64,000 bases of DNA from JADJNY01 sp046349615 (GTDB taxonomy: Bacteria > Planctomycetota > UBA1135 > GCA-002686595): contig JAXMBZ010000003.1 in assembly GCA_046349615.1 (NCBI GenBank), positions 1 through 64,000 of the forward strand. Direction: 5' to 3'. The stretch's first letter is position 1, and every line of letters starts with the position of its first letter. The translations under genes were made by a program, and so were the position numbers. Below the pieces are notes generated by a model that saw only the letters and a program-made list of their open reading frames with translations, did not search any database and was not told the origin of the DNA. Below, piece by piece: positions 50,587 to 58,293 of this stretch.

Positions 50587-51766
50587 GCAGCTTCCTCCGC
50601 GACGGGAGCTTCACGACGTCTTCGCCCGCGCGCGGGAGCGCGTCGAGCAGCGCCTCGAGCACGCCCGCGTCGCGCGCGAACTCCGTCTCGATCGCGAGCG
50701 CCTGGAAGCGCGCGCCGAGCGGCGCGAGCTTGACCGCGTCCTTCTGCGTCGTGACGAGCACGCGCCCGTCCGCGCCGAGGCCCCCGAGACCATCGAGGTC
50801 CGCCGCCACGTACCGGTGGTGGTCGGGAAAGCGCCGCACCTCCGCGAGCTCGACCCCGAGCCCGCGCAGCGTGCGCTCGAACGCCGCGGGGTTCCCGATC
50901 GCGCTGACGACGTCGACGCGTTTCCCGCGCAGCGTCGCGAGCTCGGTGCGCGCGCCGCGCTCGTCGACCCACGCGCGCGGAGCGTGCCGCGCGAGGGCGA
51001 CCCCGCGCCCCGGCGCGAATCCAGCGAGCTCGCGCTCGAGCGCGTCGAGCTCCGTCGCGCCGATCGCGTCGCAGCGCGTGATCACGAGCGCGTGCGCGCG
51101 GGCGAGCGAGCTCGGCGGCTCGCGCAGGAGCCCGCGCGGCAGGAGCGCCTTCACCGCGCGCCCGCGCTCGTCCGCGGGCAGTCCCCACGGCCGCGTCGCG
51201 TCGACGAGCACGAGGTCGACGTCGCGCGCGAGCTTGCGATGCTGGAAGCCGTCGTCGAGCACGACCGCGTCGCAGCCGAGTTCCACGAGCTTCGCTCCAC
51301 CGCGCGCGCGCTCCGCGTCCTGCACGTGCGGCACGCCGGGGCAGAGCTCGGCGAGCAGTCGCGCTTCGTCGTTCTCCTCGCCCGCCGCGGCGCCGTAGCC
51401 GCGCGACAGGATCCCGGGCCGGAAGCCGCGCGCCTGGAGCCCGCGCACGACCCACGCGACGGTCGGCGTCTTGCCCGTGCCGCCCGCCGTCAGGTTGCCG
51501 ACGCACACGACGGGCACGGAGAGGCGCGTCGTCGAGAGCCACCCGCGGTCGTACGCCGCGCGGCGCGCGCGCACCGCGACGCCGAAGAGCGCCGCGGGAA
51601 TGCGCAGGAGCTCGAGCGCGCCGCCCGTGCGCGCGAGCCGGTCTTCGATGCGCGCGGGAGCGCGGCTTGTCGCCGGAGCCGCCGACGAAGGGCTCGGTGC
51701 GGCCGAAACACGCGCGGGCGACGCACCGCTGTCGCCCACGCCGGTCCCATGCGGGTTCGCGCTCAC
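50579..51766 (-). CDS. lpxK: Tetraacyldisaccharide 4'-kinase
   Basis: This 395-residue kinase phosphorylates the 4' position of the lipid A disaccharide. The P-loop is VCVGNLTAGGTGKTPT (about 88-102). LSRGYGAAAGEENDEARLLA, VVLDDGFQHRKLARDVDLVL and DATRPWGLPADERG are the family blocks, and GRVLVTTQKDAVKLAPLG is near the end. A ~45-residue Ala/Ser/Pro-rich extension precedes the domain, so the true start may lie downstream of GTG 51766. It overlaps the acyltransferase gene and follows the omega-like gene by 19 bp. Together with hldE it shows that this organism makes lipid A and a heptose-containing core. Confidence 0.93.
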   Translation of the reverse strand: MSANPHGTGVGDSGASPARVSAAPSPSSAAPATSRAPARIEDRLARTGGALELLRIPAALFGVAVRARRAAYDRGWLSTTRLSVPVVCVGNLTAGGTGKTPTVAWVVRGLQARGFRPGILSRGYGAAAGEENDEARLLAELCPGVPHVQDAERARGGAKLVELGCDAVVLDDGFQHRKLARDVDLVLVDATRPWGLPADERGRAVKALLPRGLLREPPSSLARAHALVITRCDAIGATELDALERELAGFAPGRGVALARHAPRAWVDERGARTELATLRGKRVDVVSAIGNPAAFERTLRGLGVELAEVRRFPDHHRYVAADLDGLGGLGADGRVLVTTQKDAVKLAPLGARFQALAIETEFARDAGVLEALLDALPRAGEDVVKLPSRRKLRD

Positions 51767-51785
51767 GCGCGCGTCGATCGCGGCC

Positions 51786-51998
51786 TCAGAGCTGGGCCTG
51801 CGATTCCTCGTCGGGGATGAGCTCGATCAGGCCGCGCTCCATCTCGAGGAACGCGATCTTGATCGGATTCACTTCGCGCGTCTCGACGAGCGGCGCCGCG
51901 CCGCGGATCAGCTCGCGCACGCGCTTCTGCAGGAGCGCGGTCTTGTGGAAGGAGCCGGAGACGGACTTCTGCAGGCGTTGGGGCAGGGAGAGTTCCAT
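51786..51998 (-). CDS. rpoZ: Small protein resembling RNA polymerase omega subunit
   Basis: This 70-residue protein has a pattern similar to the omega/Rpb6 core: KTALLQKRVRELIRGAAPLV, ETREVNPIKIAFLEMERGLI, then ELIPDE. Omega normally carries a hydrophobic RA.QL-type helix and the ...P..IAL.EI..G segment; the second is a fair match, the first weaker. It lies 19 bp upstream of lpxK and is probably cotranscribed with it. The symbol is tentative; another small conserved protein is possible. Confidence 0.5.
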   Translation of the reverse strand: MELSLPQRLQKSVSGSFHKTALLQKRVRELIRGAAPLVETREVNPIKIAFLEMERGLIELIPDEESQAQL

Positions 51999-52154
51999 GG
52001 GGAGCGCGTGACCGGCGGGAGGGGGTCGTCCGGGTCTCGTCGAGACCGCAGGAACGGCGCAGTGTACGGGCAGGGGGCCTCGGAACTCAAGCCCGGGGGG
52101 CGTTCGCGTGGGTCGGCGCGCCCGTCGAGCGCCCCCGGAGCGCGCCGAAGCCGC

Positions 52155-52346
52155 TCAGCCCTTCGAACCGCGCGGCCCCGGCCGGCCGCTCCCCTGCGCC
52201 TCGCGCCGGCGGACGTCCGCGAGGTACCGGCCGAGGTCCCCGCCGAATTCACGGGCGAGCGTCCGGCGGGCGCGACGAGCCTCGGCCACGACCGGAGTGT
52301 CGGACGTGCGCCGCGTCGAACGCTTGCGGTCGGGCTTCTTCGTCAT
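52155..52346 (-). CDS. Antitoxin-like protein, orphan paralog
   Basis: This 63-residue basic protein (TKKPDRKRSTRRTSDTPVVA, then EARRARRTLAREFGGDLGRY) belongs to the same group as the protein at 52579-52770; both contain DTPVVAE.RRAR. Such proteins typically follow a PIN-domain gene and act as its antitoxin. No toxin gene lies directly before this copy. Its ATG overlaps by 4 bp the stop of a truncated DUF6265-like frame, suggesting a deletion joined the two. It may be a decoy or leftover antitoxin. Confidence 0.65.
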   Translation of the reverse strand: MTKKPDRKRSTRRTSDTPVVAEARRARRTLAREFGGDLGRYLADVRRREAQGSGRPGPRGSKG

Positions 52347-52543
52347 GGATGGGCTCCCTGTCCCTCGATCGGCGTCACGAACGTGGGGAGCGGCGTCGTG
52401 CTCTCGGTCTCCCACGCGCCGCTCATCCACGCGAGCGTGTCGACGGTGAGCGCGGGCGAAGGTTCGGGCTTCGGCGCGGTCTGCGCTCCGAGGACGAACG
52501 GCAGCGCGAGCGCGACGAGGAAGCGAGGGAGGCGGTGCGGCAT
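52343..52543 (-). pseudogene. Truncated secreted DUF6265-like protein
   Basis: The 66-codon frame has a signal peptide (MPHRLPRFLVALALPFVLGA) followed by PALTVDTLAWMSGAWETEST. DxLxWMSGxWE is the usual start of DUF6265-type proteins, which continue for another ~100 residues of beta-barrel-like sequence. Here it stops soon after at an ATGA overlap with the downstream antitoxin-like gene. The rest of the domain is missing, so this is very likely a truncation by deletion. Confidence 0.55.
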
Positions 52544-52578
52544 GCGAGGGGCTCCGAGGGTCGTGGACGTCTCGTCGA

Positions 52579-52770
52579 TCAACGCTTGCGACCGCGCGGT
52601 TTCCGCGACTTCCGCGGCGACGAGTGCTGCGCTTCGAGTTTGCGCAGCTCGGCTGCGTGCCGAGCGAGGCCTCGGTGCTTCCGCTCGATGGACGCGCGCG
52701 CGCGACGCACCTCCGCGACGACGGGCGTGTCGAGGTCGCGGACCGACTTGGTTCGGGGCTTCTTGTTCAT
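52579..52770 (-). CDS. Antitoxin partner of the PIN-domain toxin
   Basis: This 63-residue basic protein reads KKPRTKSVRDLDTPVVAEVR and then RARASIERKHRGLARHAAEL. It follows the PIN gene with an ATGA overlap (52767-52770), so toxin comes first and antitoxin second, the reverse of vapBC. The DTPVVAEVRRAR motif is shared with the orphan paralog downstream. Its role is inferred from position. The Lys/Arg-rich C-terminus (KSRKPRGRKR) may contact DNA or RNA. Confidence 0.72.
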   Translation of the reverse strand: MNKKPRTKSVRDLDTPVVAEVRRARASIERKHRGLARHAAELRKLEAQHSSPRKSRKPRGRKR

Positions 52771-53240
52771 GGGTCCAACTCCGGCCAGCAGTCCGGCGCG
52801 AGGAACCGCGGCGACCTCCGTCCCCGGCTGCGACAGAACGCCTCCAGGCGCCAGCGCTTGTTCGGATTGGCGAGGTGCCGTCGATCCCACGTCAGGACGA
52901 CGTCCACAGCATGACAGATGGCGAGCGCGGCGTGGAGGGCATCCCCCGTCATGCGACGAGGCATGAGCCGCGCCTGGATCAACTCCTCGGCCAGCCCCTC
53001 GACCTCGTTCGTGATCGACAACCAAGGCACGTCTTTCACAAGCGCGAGTGCGCGCTCTCGCGCGACGAAGCCGGAAACGGAGAGCTCCGCCCAGACCTCG
53101 GCGGACACGAAGACGTCGTGCCGATCCCGCCGGCGACACCACCACGTGAGGCTCTGCCAGCGTTGATACAGGCTCGCCTCGTCCTCCTTCGTCGTGACGC
53201 ACGCGCTCACGAAGCTCGTCTCCAAGTACACCCGCAGCAT
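52767..53240 (-). CDS. PIN-domain toxin (VapC-like)
   Basis: This 157-residue PIN-domain protein starts MLRVYLETSFVSACVT, where YLETS takes the place of the classical YxDTS acidic site. It continues with FVSAEVWAELS (second acidic) and ends with ALHAALAICHAVDVVLTWD, TWDRRHLANPNKRW, which supplies the last acidic residues. These proteins are metal-dependent RNases. The antitoxin follows by ATGA. Trp and Arg content is high in the middle (LTWWCRRRDRHD). No promoter-like element is clear upstream. It is a toxin by family and context only. Confidence 0.85.
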   Translation of the reverse strand: MLRVYLETSFVSACVTTKEDEASLYQRWQSLTWWCRRRDRHDVFVSAEVWAELSVSGFVARERALALVKDVPWLSITNEVEGLAEELIQARLMPRRMTGDALHAALAICHAVDVVLTWDRRHLANPNKRWRLEAFCRSRGRRSPRFLAPDCWPELDP

Positions 53241-53419
53241 CCGGCGTCGCCCTTCCGCAACGGAGGACGCCGGCCGATCCGCTCGGGCACCGGAAATCCG
53301 TCGGGCTTCGTCGGAGCCCCCCTCGAGCGAGAACCGAGAGCGGGGAAATCGAGCTCACGTGCGACGCCGCGCGACGAGCTCGGCGGGGAACACGCGGGGT
53401 CGACGCCGCGCTCGGAAGC

Positions 53420-54643
53420 TCACCACGCCGGGTTCACGTCGTGCAGGTCGCGCGCTGCGAGCGGGCCCGCGTCCGCAGGACGCAGCTCGACGATCGTCGC
53501 GTTCAGCACGATCCCGTCGTCGTCCGGGGGGAGCTCGCCGTCGAGCAGGTTCTGGAGCCGACAGCGGTCGAACACGATGGTCACGCCGCGCCGCCAGTAC
53601 CTCGGCTGCAGCTTCAGCCCATCGATCGTGCAGTCCTGGAAGTGCGCGAGCAGCGCGCTCGTGCGCACGTCGAAGAGGCACCCGTCGCCGGGATTCCGGC
53701 CGTAGCCGCCCTCGATCCTGCACCCGACGAGTTCGAGCACCGCGCCGCGCATCACGCTGAAGACGCCGCAGCCGCCCGCGCCGCAGTCGAACCCGACGAA
53801 GCGCACGCGCTCGGCGCGCCACACGCCGGTGTTCAGATCGATCGCGTCGCACGACGAGCGGAACGTGCAGTCGCGCAGCTCGAAGCGATCGAGCCGCGCG
53901 TTGGGGCTGAACGAGCGCGCGCGGAGCTGCGTGCGGTCCATCCCTGCGCCGACGATCGCGACGCACGCCACGTCCTTGCGCAGGAGCTGCGCGATCGGAT
54001 CGACGTCGTGCACGCCGGGCGGGAAGACGATCGTGCTGCCGGGTTGGAGCACGCCCGCCGCGTCCTCGGGCTCCATCGCGAGCAGTGCGAGCCCGTCGAT
54101 GCGCGCGCCGCCCGAACACGCGAAGAAGCGCGCGAAGCGCTGCGCGTCCTGCACGAGCGCGAGCTGCGGGCCGAGATCTCCCGCGTTCAACGCCTCGAGC
54201 ACCTCGAACGGATCGTCGCTCGCGAGCTTCTCCCTCTGCGTCGCGTCGCCCGCGAGGTCGCGCCCGATCGCGCGCGGGAGCGCCTGCAGCTCGACGTCGA
54301 AGCGCGCGAAGCCCGCGTCGACGACGGCGGGCGGCATCGCGTCCTTGCGCACTTCGCTCCAGCCCGCCTGCAGCTCGTCGCGAGCGTAGCGCGCGAGCGC
54401 CTCGGAGATCAGCCCTTCCGCCGTGCGCGCGGCGCGCGGCTCGACCGGCTTCGAGTCGTGTTCGGAGGCCGGATTCGAGGCCGCGCTCGGCCCGGGAGGA
54501 TCGGAAACGACCTCGGTGAGCGCAGGCCGCTTCCCAGGAGCGTTCGACGGTCCCGGGCCTTCGCGCGCGGGTGCGAAGTCGACGGTCGTGCCGAGGACGA
54601 ACCCGACGACCAGGGCGAGCAGGACGGGGAGCGTGATGCGCAT
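53420..54643 (-). CDS. Secreted/anchored parallel beta-helix-like protein
   Basis: This 407-residue protein begins with a membrane or signal segment (MRITLPVLLALVVGFVLGTT). A Pro/Glu-rich stretch and a helical region follow. From about residue 225 it shows pectate-lyase-like beta-helix rungs: PGSTIVFPPGVHDVDPIAQL, VAIVGAGMDRTQLRARSFSP, LDRFELRDCTFRSSCDAIDL, AVLELVGCRIEGGYGRNPGD and VTIVFDRCRLQNLLDG. Several rungs end with cysteines that may stack. No catalytic motif of a lyase can be assigned. It is probably an exported structural or binding protein. The start at 54643 leaves the signal-like segment at the terminus. Confidence 0.7.
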   Translation of the reverse strand: MRITLPVLLALVVGFVLGTTVDFAPAREGPGPSNAPGKRPALTEVVSDPPGPSAASNPASEHDSKPVEPRAARTAEGLISEALARYARDELQAGWSEVRKDAMPPAVVDAGFARFDVELQALPRAIGRDLAGDATQREKLASDDPFEVLEALNAGDLGPQLALVQDAQRFARFFACSGGARIDGLALLAMEPEDAAGVLQPGSTIVFPPGVHDVDPIAQLLRKDVACVAIVGAGMDRTQLRARSFSPNARLDRFELRDCTFRSSCDAIDLNTGVWRAERVRFVGFDCGAGGCGVFSVMRGAVLELVGCRIEGGYGRNPGDGCLFDVRTSALLAHFQDCTIDGLKLQPRYWRRGVTIVFDRCRLQNLLDGELPPDDDGIVLNATIVELRPADAGPLAARDLHDVNPAW

Positions 54644-54723
54644 CGAGAATCACCACCTTCGATGGGAACGCGCGGGACGACGCGCCGCGCCGCATCTTCC
54701 ACGAACTCGAGGACGTGCGCGAG

Positions 54724-56025
54724 CTACTCCGCGTCCTCCCCGATCAGCGCGTCGTCCGCGCGCAGCACGAGGTCGGCGTGCCGCGCGGGCGGACGACGCT
54801 CGTCGAACGCGCGCTGCGCGGGCAGGAGCTGCCGACGCACGCGGAGCACGCTCTCGGGCCCCTGCGTCCAGCCGTCGCGACCCGCCGTTCGGCGCAGGAG
54901 CACCGCTTCGTCGCACGCGAGGTGCACGGCGCGGTCGAAGTGCGGACGGAGCTCGGGGTGGAGCAGGTAGAGCCCCTCGACGACGAGCAAATCGTCCGGC
55001 TCGACGCGCACGCGCTCCCCGTCGACCTCGAAGTCGATCCGTTCGCGGCGCGCGTGCGGCGCCAGGACGAGCTCGACGAGCGCGCCGAGCTCGAACGCGT
55101 CGCGCGCGAGGTCGAGCGCGTGCTCGGCGGACACGAACGCCGTGCGCGCGAGGTCGGGCTCCGCCTGGGCCCGCTTCGCGAAGAGCTCGAGCCCGACGAC
55201 CGCGGCCGAGCGACCGAGCGACCGCGCCCGCGCCGCGAGGTCGCGCGCGAACAGCGTCTTGCCCGCGAGCGAGGGCCCCGTGACCGCGAGCGCGCGCACG
55301 GCGCTCGCCTTCGAAGCGACGTCGAGGCGCTCGAGCACGGCGTCGAGCGCGCGCCGGCGGCGCTCGAGCACGCGCACGAGCGTCCCCATGTCCTCGATCA
55401 CGACCTCGGCCTCGACGGTCTCGTCGCGCCGCGCGAAGCCGCGCGCGTAGTGCACGTGCGGCAGGCCGTTCTCCCACGCCGCGTCGCGGTCGGTGACGCG
55501 GTCCCCCACCATCACGGCGGAGCGCGTGCCGAACGTCTCGAGCAGATCGCGCACCATGCCCGCCTTGCTCTTGATGCGCGGCGTGTCGAGGCAGCGGCCC
55601 TCGCGGATCCAGCGCGCGAGGCCGAGCTCGTGCAGCATCGAGTCGAGGTAGCCCTGCCCGCAGTTGCTCGCGATGCCGAGCTTCACTCCGCGCTCGACGA
55701 GCGCGTCGAGCGTCTCGCGCACGCCGGGCAGGAGCGCCGCGCGTCCGGCGCGCAGCGCAGCCTCTTCTTCCTCGACGCAGCGCGCGAGCACGACCGCGCG
55801 CTGCGCGGGATCGAGGTCGGGGAAGACGCGCTCGAAGCCGACCGCGAGCGGGAGCCCGACCATGCTCATCCACGCGTCCGCGTCGGGCATCGCGCGCGCG
55901 AGCCGGAGCTCGTCGAACGCCCGCCGCGCCCCGGCGCGCGCCGCGTCGACCCAGAACCGGTCGGTCGCGACGAGCGTGCCGTCGAGGTCGAAGATCACGG
56001 CGTCGAACGGGAAAGGCGCGGGCAT
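54724..56025 (-). CDS. HAD phosphatase fused to a P-loop (uridine-kinase-like) domain
   Basis: This 433-residue protein has two parts. Residues ~1-215 are a HAD hydrolase: DAVIFDLDGTLVATD (D13, D15), LGIASNCGQGYLDS (motif II Ser), Lys in RIKSKAG and VMVGDRVTDRDAA (motif IV). Residues ~245-433 form a nucleoside-kinase-like P-loop: AVTGPSLAGKTLFARD (Walker A, 250-257), LLVVEGLYLLHPEL (Walker B-like) and HLACDEAVLLRRTAGRDGWT. The joined protein might dephosphorylate and phosphorylate the same kind of metabolite; the substrate is not evident. It is a single continuous frame. TAGAGT lies 7 nt before the ATG at 56025. It is divergent from the M28 peptidase gene. Confidence 0.83.
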   Translation of the reverse strand: MPAPFPFDAVIFDLDGTLVATDRFWVDAARAGARRAFDELRLARAMPDADAWMSMVGLPLAVGFERVFPDLDPAQRAVVLARCVEEEEAALRAGRAALLPGVRETLDALVERGVKLGIASNCGQGYLDSMLHELGLARWIREGRCLDTPRIKSKAGMVRDLLETFGTRSAVMVGDRVTDRDAAWENGLPHVHYARGFARRDETVEAEVVIEDMGTLVRVLERRRRALDAVLERLDVASKASAVRALAVTGPSLAGKTLFARDLAARARSLGRSAAVVGLELFAKRAQAEPDLARTAFVSAEHALDLARDAFELGALVELVLAPHARRERIDFEVDGERVRVEPDDLLVVEGLYLLHPELRPHFDRAVHLACDEAVLLRRTAGRDGWTQGPESVLRVRRQLLPAQRAFDERRPPARHADLVLRADDALIGEDAE

Positions 56026-56032
56026 CGAAGGA

Positions 56033-56038
56033 ACTCTA
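56033..56038 (-). promoter_or_regulatory. Putative -10 box (TAGAGT) of the HAD/P-loop gene
   Basis: Minus-strand TAGAGT ends exactly 7 nt before the ATG at 56025. It belongs to the set suggesting leaderless transcription. Confidence 0.5.
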
Positions 56039-56159
56039 GCAAGCGCCCGAAGCGCGCGCGCGGACGCCGTACCGCGGGCGAGCCGCGTGCGCGCTTTCGC
56101 GAGCCGCGAGAGCGACGAACTCGCGCCGATCCTCTATCCTGCGCGCTTCGAACGCCCCC

Positions 56160-58247
56160 ATGCTGCTCACGACCCTCCTCACCGCGTCCGCGCTCCTCGT
56201 GCCCCACGAACCGAACGACGCGGCGCCCGCGGCGCGCGCGGTATCGCCCGGTGGCGACGCGCCGCCGTCGCGCGAGCTCCTGCACGAGCTCACCGCGCAG
56301 CCGCGCCTCGCGGGCACGATCGGTTCGAAAGTCGGCGCCGCGATCGTCACGAAGCACCTCATGGACGCGGGCTGGAAGGTCGAGCAGGACGAGCGCGAGG
56401 TGCTCCTCTCCTACCCGCGCCGGATCGAGTTCGAGAGCTTCGCCGACGCGCGCACGACGGAGCCGCTCGCGCGCCGCATCGAGCGCTTCGACCCCGACGC
56501 GATCCCGCCCGGCGACGTGCCCAAGTACAACGCGTGGTCCGCGAGCGGCGACGTGCGCGCGGAGCTCGTCGACGCGGGCTTCGGCACGCGCGCGGACTTC
56601 GAGCGGTTGAAGTCGCTCGGCGTCGACGTGCGCGGCAAGATCGCGCTCGTGCGCTACGGGCGCTGCTACCGCGGCATCAAGGTCGACCTCGCCGCGCGCA
56701 ACGGCTGCGCCGCGGTGCTGCTCTTCAGCGAATCGAGCTCCGACGGCGCCGCGAAAGGCCCGACGTGGCCCGCGGGCCCGTGGAAACCAGGTTGGGACGC
56801 GCAGCGCGGCTCGATCCTCCCGATCGAGCACGTGCCCGGCGATCCGACGACGCCGGGCTTCGGTTCGCCGCGGCCGGGCGAGACGCCGGCGCGCGCGCGC
56901 ATCGCGGGCGCGGAGCTCGACCGAGCGCTGCCGACGATCCCGTGCCTCCCGATCGGCGCGGACGAAGCCGAAGCGCTGCTCGCGCGCCTCGCGGTCGTGC
57001 GCACGACCGCGAAGGAGACGAAGGACGGCGTCGAGCGCGAGGTCGCGAAGGAAGAACGGCTCGGCCCCGGCCCCGCGCTCGCGCGCGTCGCGATCGACGC
57101 GCCGCGCTCGTTCCGCACGATCGTCAACGTGATCGCGACGCTGCCGGGGAAGAGCGAGCGCTTCGTCCTCGCGGGCGCGCACCGCGACGCGTGGGTGCGC
57201 GGCGCGAACGACGACGGCGCGGGCACGGTGTCGCTCTTGCGCGCCGCGCAGCGCCTGGGCGAGCGCGCGAAGACGGGCTGGCGTCCGGAGAACACGCTGA
57301 AGCTCGCGTTCTGGGACGCGGAGGAGTTCGGGCTCGTCGGCAGCACCGAATGGGGCGAAGCGAACGCGGACCGCGTGCGCGCGCTCGGGCTCGCGTACTT
57401 GAACGCCGACGTCGGCGTGCACGGCACGCGCTTCTCCGGCGCGAGCGGGACGCCCGGCATGCTCGCGCGCTTGAAGCCCGTGCTCGAGCGCGTGCCGTCC
57501 GCGCCGCGCACCGACGGCCCGACGCCCGCGAACTTGTGGGACGAGTGGGCGCTCGCGCGCAACGCGAAGCGCGACGCGTCGAAGCCCGAGGTCCCGCCGT
57601 CGCTCGGGCTCCCGGGCTCGGGCTCCGACTTCGCGGTGTTCGTGCACCACCTCTCGCTGCCTTCGCTCGAACTCGGCTTCGGCGGTTCCGGCGGCGGGCA
57701 GTACCACACGACGTTCGACGACTTCGAGCTGGTCGACCGTTTCATCGACCCGGGCTTCGTCGGGCACGAACTCCTCGGCCGCCTCTTCGCGGAGCTGCTC
57801 GGCGACCTCGGCGACGCGGGCCCGCTCGTGCACGATCCGGTCGAGGCCGCGCGCGCTCTTTCCGACGTCGCGCTCGCCGAACGCGACGCCGCGAAGGACG
57901 ACACGGCGCTCGCGGGCGCGCTCCACCAGACCGCGAACGCGCTGCGCCAGCTCGCGAGCGCGCTCGAGTCGCCGCTCCCGCGCAACGGCGAGCTCGTCGA
58001 TCCGGGGAACACGCCGCGTTGGAAGAGCTCGCCTTCGTACCGCTTCTACCGCGCGCTCGAGAAGAAGGACGGGCTCGACGGCCGACCGTGGTTCGTGAAC
58101 GCGCTCTGGGCGCCGGGCCTCGAGGACGGCTACGGCTCGGAGAGCTTCCCGACGCTGCGCGCGGCGGCGAAGCAGGGTCCCGAGGCGCTCCAGGCGGAGC
58201 TCGAACGGCTGCAGGCCGCGTTCGCGGCCGCGGTGCCGCAGGATTGA
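56160..58247 (+). CDS. M28B-type metallopeptidase (glutamate carboxypeptidase II-like)
   Basis: This 695-residue zinc peptidase has the GCPII layout. A short signal-like start is followed by a PA (protease-associated) domain (GVDVRGKIALVRYGRCYRGI, ARNGCAAVLLFSE), then the M28 core. The zinc ligands are His in LAGAHRDAWV, Asp in GANDDGAGT, Glu in DAEEFGLVGS, Asp in LNADVGV and His in YHTTFDD. The C-terminal helical dimerisation domain follows (LVHDPVEAARALSDVALAER). Enzymes of this type cut N-terminal or C-terminal acidic residues from peptides. The N-terminal segment MLLTTLLTASALLVPHEPND is a plausible signal peptide. TATCCT lies about 19 nt before the ATG. Confidence 0.93.
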   Translation: MLLTTLLTASALLVPHEPNDAAPAARAVSPGGDAPPSRELLHELTAQPRLAGTIGSKVGAAIVTKHLMDAGWKVEQDEREVLLSYPRRIEFESFADARTTEPLARRIERFDPDAIPPGDVPKYNAWSASGDVRAELVDAGFGTRADFERLKSLGVDVRGKIALVRYGRCYRGIKVDLAARNGCAAVLLFSESSSDGAAKGPTWPAGPWKPGWDAQRGSILPIEHVPGDPTTPGFGSPRPGETPARARIAGAELDRALPTIPCLPIGADEAEALLARLAVVRTTAKETKDGVEREVAKEERLGPGPALARVAIDAPRSFRTIVNVIATLPGKSERFVLAGAHRDAWVRGANDDGAGTVSLLRAAQRLGERAKTGWRPENTLKLAFWDAEEFGLVGSTEWGEANADRVRALGLAYLNADVGVHGTRFSGASGTPGMLARLKPVLERVPSAPRTDGPTPANLWDEWALARNAKRDASKPEVPPSLGLPGSGSDFAVFVHHLSLPSLELGFGGSGGGQYHTTFDDFELVDRFIDPGFVGHELLGRLFAELLGDLGDAGPLVHDPVEAARALSDVALAERDAAKDDTALAGALHQTANALRQLASALESPLPRNGELVDPGNTPRWKSSPSYRFYRALEKKDGLDGRPWFVNALWAPGLEDGYGSESFPTLRAAAKQGPEALQAELERLQAAFAAAVPQD

Positions 58248-58293
58248 ACGTGCGTCCGGGGGCCCCGAGATCTGCGCGAGGAGCGCGCGCGCG

